A DNA stretch of 52,152 nt from Bacteroidaceae bacterium (GTDB taxonomy: Bacteria > Bacteroidota > Bacteroidia > Bacteroidales > Bacteroidaceae): positions 1-52,152 of the forward strand of contig JAFZIA010000086.1 of assembly GCA_017554605.1 (NCBI GenBank), written 5' to 3'. Each line of letters begins with the position of its first letter. The first letter of the stretch is position 1. Of this stretch, positions 45,235 to 52,152 are shown one piece after another. Made by a program: the position numbers and the translations under genes. Below the pieces are notes generated by a model. The model was not told the DNA's origin. It made no database searches and worked only from the letters and a program-made list of their open reading frames with translations.

Positions 45235-45663
45235 ATGGCACGTATATTGGCTATAGACTACGGAAAAAAACGTACCGGGCTTGCCGTGAGCGACGAGCTG
45301 CAGATTATTGCAGGAGGGCTTGCAACGGTTGAGACCAAGGAACTGGAGAAATATCTTCTCGACTATCTTTCGCGTGAAAATGTGGAGCTGATAGTAGTGG
45401 GGCTTCCCAAGCAGATGAATAATCAACCCTCCGAGAATATGGCGCGCATTGAGCCGTTTGTCAACCGTATGCGCAAACTGGTGAATGTCCCCATAGAGTA
45501 TTACGACGAGCGTTTCACCTCGGTGCTGGCACATCAGACTATGTTACAGTCGGGAATGGGGAAAATGGCGCGCCGTAACAAGGAACTTGTCGATGAGATA
45601 AGCGCTGTGATAATATTGCAGTCGTATATGGAGAGTCGCCGAATGAAGGGCGGCAGCCTGTGA
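45235..45663 (+). CDS. ruvX: Putative Holliday junction resolvase RuvX (YqgF)
   Basis: This is a 142-residue RNase H-fold nuclease. The start at 45235 yields the canonical N-terminus MARILAIDYGKKRTGLAVSD (catalytic D8); the longer reading from 45151 would cross the promoter. VVGLPKQMNNQPSEN, YYDERFTS (D91/E92) and KELVDEISA (D120) supply the remaining conserved acids. The family is linked to Holliday junction resolution and to 16S pre-rRNA processing. It is first in a conserved Bacteroidales housekeeping run; def starts 53 bases later. Confidence 0.9.
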   Translation: MARILAIDYGKKRTGLAVSDELQIIAGGLATVETKELEKYLLDYLSRENVELIVVGLPKQMNNQPSENMARIEPFVNRMRKLVNVPIEYYDERFTSVLAHQTMLQSGMGKMARRNKELVDEISAVIILQSYMESRRMKGGSL

Positions 45664-45715
45664 CGGCAGGGCGGGCAATGTGAGAAAAGAACAATAATCA
45701 ATAAAAAACAGATAT

Positions 45716-46273
45716 ATGATACTACCTATTTATTTGTACGGACAGAGTGTACTGAGAAAAGTGACAGAGGATATTACCCCCGACTATCCCGAGCTTGATA
45801 CCCTTATACAGAATATGTGGGAGACTCTTGCACAGGCCGAGGGTGTGGGACTTGCTGCACCGCAGATTGGATTGCCTATTCGCCTTGTGATAATAGACCT
45901 CGACCCTCTTGCCGACGAGTACCCCGAGTACAAGGACTTCAGAAGAGTGTATATCAATGCACACATCATCGAGACATCGGAGGAGACCGACTCAATGGAG
46001 GAGGGCTGCCTGAGTATTCCCGGAGTGCACGAGAAGGTGACACGTCCCACACGCATCAGAGTGCAGTATATGGACGAGAACTTCCAGGAGCACGACGAGT
46101 GGGTGGGCGGATTCCTCGCGCGTGCTATGCAGCACGAGTTCGACCACCTCGAGGGTAAGGTCTTTGTCGACAGGCTTTCGCCCCTGCGTCGCCAGATGAA
46201 CAAGAACCGCTTGATGAACCTTCTGAAAGGAAAGGCGCACTGTACATACAAGACCAAGAGAGTCCTTAAATGA
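45716..46273 (+). CDS. def: Peptide deformylase
   Basis: This 185-residue metal-dependent enzyme removes the formyl group from nascent peptides. The three family motifs are in order: GVGLAAPQIG (43-52), EGCLSIP (96-102, metal ligand C98) and QHEFDHLEG (139-147, H140, E141, H144). The C-terminus is basic, as expected near the ribosome. Its stop codon overlaps the TPR gene start by 4 bases (ATGA), indicating translational coupling. Confidence 0.95.
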   Translation: MILPIYLYGQSVLRKVTEDITPDYPELDTLIQNMWETLAQAEGVGLAAPQIGLPIRLVIIDLDPLADEYPEYKDFRRVYINAHIIETSEETDSMEEGCLSIPGVHEKVTRPTRIRVQYMDENFQEHDEWVGGFLARAMQHEFDHLEGKVFVDRLSPLRRQMNKNRLMNLLKGKAHCTYKTKRVLK

Positions 46274-48261
46274 GAATGTTGAGAGCTATAATCCTTTTTT
46301 GCCTGTTGCTGCCCTGTGCGGCAAATGCTCAGTTGAACACTGAACAGGTGATGATAATAGGGCGCAATGCGCTCTATTTCGAGGATTATGTGCTTTCTAT
46401 CCAATATTTCAACAGGGTAATTGCGGCGCGCCCCTATCTGCACGAGCCGTACTTCTTCCGTGGACTTGCAAAGTATAATCTCGAGGATTATCCGGGAGCC
46501 GAGGAAGACCTTACCCTCTCTATCGAGCGCAACCCGTACGTGGCGCGATACTATCAGTTGCGCGGATTGTGCCGTGCGGGCCTCGATAATTATGCGGGTG
46601 CAGAGTCGGACTTCCGTATGGCATTGCGGTACGACCCGCAGAATGTCAATATATGGCAGAACCTTGCGGTAACGGAGATACGCCGCGAGGACTGGGGTTC
46701 GGCAGCATCGGTCATCGACACTATGCTCATATTCTCTCCTCGCGACGTCGATACCTATCTGCTGCGTGCCCAGGTAGCCTCAAAGATGAACGACAGCCTT
46801 ACGGCGCACAGAATGGTGGACGAGGCGCTGAGGTACGACAAGTATTCGCCCGATGCCTACACGGCACGTGCGATGCTTTATGCCGAAGAAGAACTTTATC
46901 CCGAGGCCGAGGCGGATATGGACCGCGCAATAGACCTGCTGCCCGGACGCAGTGCCAGCTATCTGAACCGTGCGCTCATACGCTACTACCGCGAGAATCT
47001 GCGCGGTGCGATGGACGATTTTGATACAGCGCTGTACATCGACCCCAAGAGCTTCTACGGATACTACAACCGTGGACTCCTCCGTATGCAGGTGGGCGAC
47101 GACAACCGCGCGATAGAGGATTTTGACAAGGTACTCGAGATTGACCCCGACAACACCTTGGCGCGTCTCAACCGTGCATTGCTGCGCGACAATACAGGTG
47201 ACATACAAGGTGCGATAGATGACTACTCCCGCGTGCTGCAGGACTATCCCAATTTTGTAGAGGGCTACCGCTACCGCGCAACGGCGAGGCGAAGGGCCGG
47301 TGATACAAAAGGGGCCGAGGCCGACGAGGTGTGGCTGCTGAAATACTACAACGACAATAATCAGGCGGCAAAGAGTGATACTGCGGCTGTCGCCGGCGAC
47401 AAGGTGCGCAAGCGCTCCGACCGTAACGTGCGCAACTACAACAAGCTGGTTGTTGCCGACGAAGAGCCCCTGCAGCAGTATGAGACAGCCTATAGAGGAA
47501 AAGTACAGAATAAATTCGTCGAGGTACAGATGCTCCCGATGTATGCCCTCACATACTACCAGCAGGAGCGCGACATATCAATGTCGGGAGGCTACTGCAA
47601 GCCCATTGAGGACATTAACGGCGAGCGTCTCTTCCTGCGCAGTGTGCTGCTCACAAACGACGAACGCGCACTGAGCGAGAATGAGGTTAACCGTCACTTC
47701 AAGAGTGTTGATGACAACTCGAAGCTGATAGCCGATTTTCCCGACGTGCTCTCCTACCGACTGTGCAGGGCAATGGACTACTATCTTGTCCAGAACCTCG
47801 ACGCTGCAATATCGGACCTTGAGATAGCCTTCACCCTCGAGGGCGAAATGTGGCCCGTCTATTTTATGCGTGCAATGGTGCGCTACAAACTGCTCGAATC
47901 CTATAATGCCTCGCACAATAAGGAATACGCGCAACAGCCCGCCGGCGCTCTGCCCAACATTGAGTATCGCCTTGTGAAGGACGACCTCGATGCTGTTGTT
48001 GAACTGTTGCCCGACTTTGCGCAGGCCTATTACAACAGGGCTAATGTCTACCTCAGGCTCAGCGACTTCAAGTCGGCAGTGGTTGATTATACAAAAGCCA
48101 TAGAACTCGACGCGAATATGGCAGCCGCCTATTATAACAGAGGCCTGGCAAGGATATATCTCGGCAACAAGAACGAGGGCATTGCCGACCTCAGCAAGGC
48201 TGGCGAGCTGGGAATATATGCGGCATATAATGTGATAAAGCGTTTCTCGGGCAAAGAATAA
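46270..48261 (+). CDS. Periplasmic TPR-repeat protein
   Basis: This 663-residue protein has a signal peptide (~1-20, ending ANAQ) and many tetratricopeptide repeats. Recurrent units such as GYYNRGLLRMQVGDDNRAIE and AYYNRGLARIYLGNKNEGIA show the Gly-Tyr-Ala pattern of TPR helices. The repeats fill residues ~30-370 and ~490-650, with a less regular stretch between. TPR proteins scaffold other proteins; no enzyme domain is seen. It is coupled to def and occupies a position conserved in Bacteroidales between def and thrS. Its partner is unknown. Confidence 0.85.
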   Translation: MRMLRAIILFCLLLPCAANAQLNTEQVMIIGRNALYFEDYVLSIQYFNRVIAARPYLHEPYFFRGLAKYNLEDYPGAEEDLTLSIERNPYVARYYQLRGLCRAGLDNYAGAESDFRMALRYDPQNVNIWQNLAVTEIRREDWGSAASVIDTMLIFSPRDVDTYLLRAQVASKMNDSLTAHRMVDEALRYDKYSPDAYTARAMLYAEEELYPEAEADMDRAIDLLPGRSASYLNRALIRYYRENLRGAMDDFDTALYIDPKSFYGYYNRGLLRMQVGDDNRAIEDFDKVLEIDPDNTLARLNRALLRDNTGDIQGAIDDYSRVLQDYPNFVEGYRYRATARRRAGDTKGAEADEVWLLKYYNDNNQAAKSDTAAVAGDKVRKRSDRNVRNYNKLVVADEEPLQQYETAYRGKVQNKFVEVQMLPMYALTYYQQERDISMSGGYCKPIEDINGERLFLRSVLLTNDERALSENEVNRHFKSVDDNSKLIADFPDVLSYRLCRAMDYYLVQNLDAAISDLEIAFTLEGEMWPVYFMRAMVRYKLLESYNASHNKEYAQQPAGALPNIEYRLVKDDLDAVVELLPDFAQAYYNRANVYLRLSDFKSAVVDYTKAIELDANMAAAYYNRGLARIYLGNKNEGIADLSKAGELGIYAAYNVIKRFSGKE

Positions 48262-48361
48262 GACTCCTTTTTGCACCCGCGGAAACGGGAAAATGGCAAT
48301 TAATTGCAAAAACTTTGATTTTTTACCACTCTTGTAAATCGATGTACGCAGATAATTTATT

Positions 48362-48369
48362 ATCTTAGC
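48362..48369 (+). promoter_or_regulatory. -7 box of thrS
   Basis: TATCTTAG, one base off consensus, is followed by CGCCGC as at infC. The start codon is 33 bases downstream. Confidence 0.5.
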
Positions 48370-48402
48370 GCCGCTTAACAATAAAGAATAAGAAATAGAA
48401 CT

Positions 48403-50370
48403 ATGATAAAATTGATTTTTTCCGATGGCGCCGTTCAGGAGTTCGGTGCCGAGAGTAATGGAAAGTCGTTCATTGAGCTGCTCTCGTCAATCGACCCCAA
48501 GCTTCTCAACAGCTATGTGGCAGCAAAGGTTAACGACACTGTGATTGACCTGCGCGATGTACCCGCCGACGGTACCGAGGCGCATCTTGTATCCATCGAC
48601 AGCAAGGAGGCGTTGCACGTGCTGCGTCACACTGCCACCCACATTATGGCCGAGGCGGTAAAGCACATCTTCCCCGATGCAAAAGTGACCATCGGTCCTG
48701 CAACCGAGACGGGCTTCTTCTACGACTTCGAGTGTCCTCCCTTTACAAAAGAGAACCTCGAGGCGATAGAAAAGGAGATGAAGAAAATCATCAAGTCGAA
48801 CCCCAGGATAGAGCGCAAGGTAATTTCCCGCGAGGAGGCCATCGAGCTTATGAAGCAAAAGGGCGAGCCCTATAAGCTCGAGCTTATCGATGCAATCCCC
48901 GAGGGCGAGCGTATCACAATATATACACAAGACGATTTTGTCGACCTGTGTATGGGTCCCCACTTGCTCAACACACGCCTTATCAAGGGCTTCAAGCTGC
49001 TCTCTACATCAACCGCATATTGGAGAGCCGACAAGAACAACGCTTCGCTTTCGCGTATCTACGGAACGGCGTTCTTCAGCAAAGAGGAACTCGAGGCCTA
49101 TCTCGCGCATCTTGAGCACATAAAGAATATCGACCACAACAAGATTGGCCGTGAGATGGAGTTCTTCACCACAGTTGATGTGATTGGCCAGGGACTTCCC
49201 CTGCTTATGCCCAAGGGTGCAAAGATTGTGCAGACTCTCCAGCGTTGGATTGAGGACATCGAGGATAATGAGTGGGGTTACACTCGTACAAAGACTCCTT
49301 TGATGGCAAAGAGTGACCTCTACAAAATCTCGGGGCACTGGGACCACTACAAGGACGGTATGTTTGTTCTTGGCAACGAGGAGAGCGACAAGGAGGTCTT
49401 TGCGCTCCGTCCTATGACCTGTCCTTTCCAGTATTATGTATATAAGGCGACACACCACTCATACCGCGACCTTCCTTTGCGTTACAGCGAGACATCGACA
49501 CTCTTCCGCAACGAGGATTCGGGCGAGATGCACGGACTTACACGTGTGCGCCAGTTTACCATAAGCGAGGGTCACCTTATCGTGCGCCCCGACCAGATGG
49601 TACAGGAATTCAAGAACTGTCTTGCCCTTGCAAAGCACGTTATGGAGACTCTCGGATTGCAGAATGATGTGACATACGTCCTCGCAAAGTGGGACCCCGA
49701 GAACCGCAAGAAGTATATCGGTGAGCCCGAGGTGTGGGAAGAGACACAGGAGCACATTCGTCAGATGTTGCGCGAGCTCGAGATTCCTTTCGTCGAGGAG
49801 ACCGGCGGTGCAGCTTTCTATGGTCCTAAGGTGGACATCAATGCAAAGAACGTCTACGGAAAAGAGGATACGATGATTACCGTACAGTGGGACGCATTGC
49901 TCGCTGCGCAGTTCGATATGTACTATGTCGACCAGAATGGCGAGAAGGTACGTCCTTATATAATACACCGTACAAGCTTGGGCTGCTACGAGCGTACACT
50001 CGCTTGGCTCATTGAGAAGTACGAGGGCAAGTTCCCCACTTGGCTCTGTCCCGAGCAGGTGCGCATACTCCCCATCTCGGAGAAATATGGCGACTATGCC
50101 TACGAGGTTGCAGCCGAGCTCAAGAAGAGCGGCGTGCTTGTACACGTCGACAACCGCTCGGAGAAGATTGGCTACAAAATTCGCGATGCGCGTAACAGCC
50201 GCGTACCTTATATGCTTGTCCTTGGCCAGCAGGAGGAGGAGAACCGTACAGTAGCAGTGCGCAGCCGCTTCGCAGGCGATGAGGGTGTGAAGCCTATTGC
50301 AGAGTTCGTTTCTGCAATTTGCGAGGAAATACGCACAAAGACTATACGAAAAGTAGAGGTTACAGAGTAA
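48403..50370 (+). CDS. thrS: Threonyl-tRNA synthetase
   Basis: This 655-residue class II synthetase attaches Thr to tRNA-Thr. It has an N-terminal TGS domain (~1-62), an editing domain with HTATHIMAEAVKH and the later YTQDDFVDLCMGPHL, and a catalytic core with motif 2 FRNEDSGEMHGLTRVRQF. A C-terminal anticodon-binding domain contains ILPISEKYGDYA. Length and order are standard. It has its own promoter and a strong terminator, so it is separable from the infC operon. Confidence 0.97.
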   Translation: MIKLIFSDGAVQEFGAESNGKSFIELLSSIDPKLLNSYVAAKVNDTVIDLRDVPADGTEAHLVSIDSKEALHVLRHTATHIMAEAVKHIFPDAKVTIGPATETGFFYDFECPPFTKENLEAIEKEMKKIIKSNPRIERKVISREEAIELMKQKGEPYKLELIDAIPEGERITIYTQDDFVDLCMGPHLLNTRLIKGFKLLSTSTAYWRADKNNASLSRIYGTAFFSKEELEAYLAHLEHIKNIDHNKIGREMEFFTTVDVIGQGLPLLMPKGAKIVQTLQRWIEDIEDNEWGYTRTKTPLMAKSDLYKISGHWDHYKDGMFVLGNEESDKEVFALRPMTCPFQYYVYKATHHSYRDLPLRYSETSTLFRNEDSGEMHGLTRVRQFTISEGHLIVRPDQMVQEFKNCLALAKHVMETLGLQNDVTYVLAKWDPENRKKYIGEPEVWEETQEHIRQMLRELEIPFVEETGGAAFYGPKVDINAKNVYGKEDTMITVQWDALLAAQFDMYYVDQNGEKVRPYIIHRTSLGCYERTLAWLIEKYEGKFPTWLCPEQVRILPISEKYGDYAYEVAAELKKSGVLVHVDNRSEKIGYKIRDARNSRVPYMLVLGQQEEENRTVAVRSRFAGDEGVKPIAEFVSAICEEIRTKTIRKVEVTE

Positions 50371-50414
50371 AAAGAGGCTGTAAATGACAAAAAACAGGCC
50401 TTGAACCAATAAAA

Positions 50415-50449
50415 AAACGGTTGAGAGCAAAAAAAAGTCTCAACCGTTT
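50415..50449 (+). terminator. thrS terminator
   Basis: A perfect 12-bp stem (AAACGGTTGAGA and its complement) with an 11-base A-rich loop lies 44 bases after the stop codon. It sits immediately upstream of the infC promoter. Confidence 0.85.
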
Positions 50450-50470
50450 CTGTTATTGAAAAAAAAATGC

Positions 50471-50478
50471 TAAATTTG
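50471..50478 (+). promoter_or_regulatory. -7 box of the infC-rpmI-rplT operon
   Basis: TAAATTTG, a perfect match followed by CGCCGC, lies 59 bases before the infC start. TTTC sits at the -33 position. Confidence 0.65.
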
Positions 50479-50537
50479 CGCCGCAATAAGCAAACGAATT
50501 TAATAAAATATTAGAAAAAACTTTTTTTGATTCCTTA

Positions 50538-51134
50538 ATGAAGAACGACAATCTTAAGAACCAGTACCGCGTAAACGAGCAGATTCGTGTTAACGAGGTG
50601 CGAATAGTAGGCGATGACATTGAGTCAATGGTGCTTCCTACATCAAAAGCTCTGCGTATGGCAGAGGAAAAGGGGGTAGACCTCGTTGAAATATCGCCGA
50701 CAGCCAACCCTCCCGTATGCCGCCTCATTGAGTATTCAAAGTTTATATATCAGCAAAAGAAACGTCAGAAGGAACAGAAGGCAAAGCAGGTTAAAATTGA
50801 GGTTAAGGAGATACGTTTCGGTCCTCAGACAGATGACCACGACTATAACTTCAAGCTCAAGCACGCGATAAGCTTCTTGCAGGACGGTGACAAAGTTAAG
50901 GCGTACGTCTTCTTCAAGGGACGTTCAATCCTTTTCAAGGAACAAGGAGAGATTCTTTTGTTGCGCTTCGCCAAAGACCTTGAGGAGTACGGCAAGTTGG
51001 ATATGATGCCTGTGCTCGAAGGAAAGAGAATGACGGTGATGGTATCGCCCAAGAAGGCTGCTCCTGTGAAAAAGGAGAAGCCCGCGCAGCCCAAGCCCGA
51101 TGCTCCAAAAGAAACAGAAGAGAAAAGCGAGTAA
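50538..51134 (+). CDS. infC: Translation initiation factor IF-3
   Basis: This 198-residue factor binds the 30S subunit and checks start-codon pairing. The N-domain opens [18 protein letters not shown] and continues with the linker [16 protein letters not shown]. The C-domain has [20 protein letters not shown] and [13 protein letters not shown] Lys/Pro-rich tail ([19 protein letters not shown]) of ~30 residues exceeds the E. coli protein, as in many Bacteroidetes. The start used is an ordinary ATG, unlike the AUU start of E. coli infC that gives autoregulation. rpmI and rplT follow. Confidence 0.96.
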   Translation: MKNDNLKNQYRVNEQIRVNEVRIVGDDIESMVLPTSKALRMAEEKGVDLVEISPTANPPVCRLIEYSKFIYQQKKRQKEQKAKQVKIEVKEIRFGPQTDDHDYNFKLKHAISFLQDGDKVKAYVFFKGRSILFKEQGEILLLRFAKDLEEYGKLDMMPVLEGKRMTVMVSPKKAAPVKKEKPAQPKPDAPKETEEKSE

Positions 51135-51184
51135 TGTTGTATAGTACGTTACCGCAATAAATACTAACATTTAATTTTTATACA

Positions 51185-51382
51185 ATGCCAAAAGTAAAGA
51201 CTAACTCCGGTGCCAAAAAAAGATTCGCTCTTACCGGAACGGGTAAAATTAAGAGAAAGCATGCTTATCACAGTCACATCCTGACTAAGAAGACAAAGAA
51301 GCAGAAGAGAAACCTTGTACACTTTACAACTCTCGATCCTGCTAATGTTAAGAGTGTTAAGGAATTGTTGTCATTGCGTTAA
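51185..51382 (+). CDS. rpmI: Ribosomal protein L35
   Basis: This 65-residue, very basic protein begins [20 protein letters not shown] and contains [10 protein letters not shown], the standard L35 pattern. It lies 50 bases after infC and 103 bases before rplT in the universal infC-rpmI-rplT order. Confidence 0.97.
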   Translation: MPKVKTNSGAKKRFALTGTGKIKRKHAYHSHILTKKTKKQKRNLVHFTTLDPANVKSVKELLSLR

Positions 51383-51485
51383 GTAAAGAATTATTAACCG
51401 AATGTATTAGCAAAAATGGGCGTTCAAGTTGTAAAGCCCAAAAGTCCGTATAACAGCGGCGCTAACATTCAAAAGAATTAAAACT
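51383..51485 (+). promoter_or_regulatory. rpmI-rplT spacer with mini-ORF and hairpin
   Basis: The spacer is longer than usual and holds a 21-codon frame from ATG at 51416 to TAA at 51481 ([21 protein letters not shown]). Its ATG lies in a 5-bp stem (TGGGC at 51417-51421 with GCCCA at 51436-51440). rplT starts 4 bases after the TAA. It could be a leader for L20 autoregulation or a small peptide gene. Confidence 0.4.
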
Positions 51486-51830
51486 ATGCCAAGATCAGTA
51501 AATCACGTTGCTTCAAGAGCAAGAAGAAAGAAAATTTTAGGTCTTACCAGAGGTTACTTTGGTGCAAGAAAGAACGTATGGACCGTTGCCAAGAATACTT
51601 GGGAGAAGGGTTTGACATACGCATTCCGCGACCGTCGTAACAAAAAACGCGAGTTCCGCGCATTGTGGATTCAGCGTATCAATGCTGCTGCTCGCCTCGA
51701 GGGTATGTCATACTCTCAGTTGATGGGTGCGCTTCACAAGGCAGGTATCGAGATTAACCGTAAGGTTCTTGCTGACCTCGCTATGAACAATCCCGCAGCG
51801 TTCAAAGCTATTGTAGATAAGGTGAAGTAA
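51486..51830 (+). CDS. rplT: Ribosomal protein L20
   Basis: This 114-residue protein is an assembly factor for the 50S subunit. It starts [20 protein letters not shown] and contains [20 protein letters not shown] and the C-terminal [15 protein letters not shown], all standard. L20 represses its own operon in E. coli and Bacillus; the spacer upstream may hold such a site here. A terminator follows. Confidence 0.97.
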   Translation: MPRSVNHVASRARRKKILGLTRGYFGARKNVWTVAKNTWEKGLTYAFRDRRNKKREFRALWIQRINAAARLEGMSYSQLMGALHKAGIEINRKVLADLAMNNPAAFKAIVDKVK

Positions 51831-51854
51831 ATAGCTTCTCTTAAATACACAAAG

Positions 51855-51884
51855 AAAGTCACTTGGCAATTGCTGAGTGACTTT
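51855..51884 (+). terminator. infC-rpmI-rplT terminator
   Basis: A 9-bp stem (AAAGTCACT and AGTGACTTT), extendable past a one-base bulge, is followed by TCTTTTTTTT. It begins 25 bases after the rplT stop codon. Confidence 0.85.
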
Positions 51885-52086
51885 TCTTTTTTTTCGTTAG
51901 AGGGTGGGGTGGTGAGGTTTGCTGCTGGTTGATGTCGAGAAGCTTGTGTGAAGAGTTTTTCACGCTGGATTTTTACGGCTCAGTAGAAATTTAATGTGGA
52001 CAATATTTAAGGTCTACATTTATTCAAACATATATTTAGACCTTTATACTTTGTTGCAATTTTCTACCGCCTATTGTTGTTTTTAC

Positions 52087-52112
52087 GTACTTTTCGTGCC
52101 GACGAAAAGTAC
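52087..52112. repeat. 11-bp inverted repeat with GCCG loop
   Basis: GTACTTTTCGT and its exact complement flank a 4-base loop, followed by TCAAAAGGCTCTGCGC. The pattern resembles short intergenic repeats I associate with Bacteroidales genomes, but I cannot confirm this without a search. Confidence 0.5.
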
Positions 52113-52152
52113 TCAAAAGGCTCTGCGCACAGAAAATCTTAACGTAAAATGC

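Larger units (their letters stand above)
51831..52152. other. Intergenic region at the right edge
   Basis: Past the rplT terminator there is no convincing gene. Two inverted repeats stand out: 52009-52044 (AAGGTCTA paired with TAGACCTT) and 52087-52112 (GTACTTTTCGT paired with its exact complement around GCCG). Confidence 0.5.

Overview
The window is chromosomal DNA of a Bacteroidales bacterium, most likely Prevotella or a close relative. The sequence evidence is a SusC/SusD pair, surface-lipoprotein signals, secreted enzymes ending in the short 'LTGRK...GIYIVNGKK' tail, -7 promoter boxes of the Bacteroidetes type (TAnnTTTG), and the gene order ruvX-def-TPR-thrS-infC-rpmI-rplT. No mobile element, CRISPR array, rRNA or tRNA was found. 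The genus is inferred.

Region 1 (1-10.4 kb): a decameric palindromic repeat array lies at the left edge, followed by two very large secreted paralogous glycosidases on the minus strand. Both carry a clan GH-D (GH27/GH36-like) catalytic core but differ in accessory modules. One has five copies of a ~120-residue module that its paralogue has once. Region 2 (10.4-21.8 kb, minus strand): a lipoprotein and a Wzi-like outer-membrane protein, a hotdog thioesterase, a DUF1963 protein, an aldo/keto reductase, a BrkB-type membrane protein, and a complete RND efflux operon (adaptor, pump, TolC-like channel). Region 3 (22-24.1 kb): groES-groEL. Region 4 (24.5-34.2 kb): type I asparaginase, a small HAD phosphatase, a GH33 sialidase, a gamma-carbonic anhydrase, a LOG-family protein, an AAA ATPase next to a nuclease-helicase fusion, and a lytic transglycosylase. 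Region 5 (34.5-45 kb): a BadF-type sugar kinase, a GH95 alpha-L-fucosidase with an AmpG-like permease, and a divergent SusC/SusD pair. Together these look like a small polysaccharide utilisation locus without an obvious local regulator. Region 6 (45-52 kb): the housekeeping cluster ruvX, def, a TPR protein, thrS, infC, rpmI and rplT.

The glycosidases (GH-D type, GH33, GH95) with SusCD suggest growth on decorated glycans carrying galactose, sialic acid and fucose, such as mucin; the substrate is inferred. The transglycosylase, kinase and AmpG-like permease also allow a cell-wall recycling reading.

The most unusual signals are the tandem module expansion in the first glycosidase, the 10-bp palindrome array at the window start, an intergenic mini-ORF or leader between rpmI and rplT, an extended promoter motif shared by ansA, thrS and infC, and repeated TGTCA elements upstream of groES.
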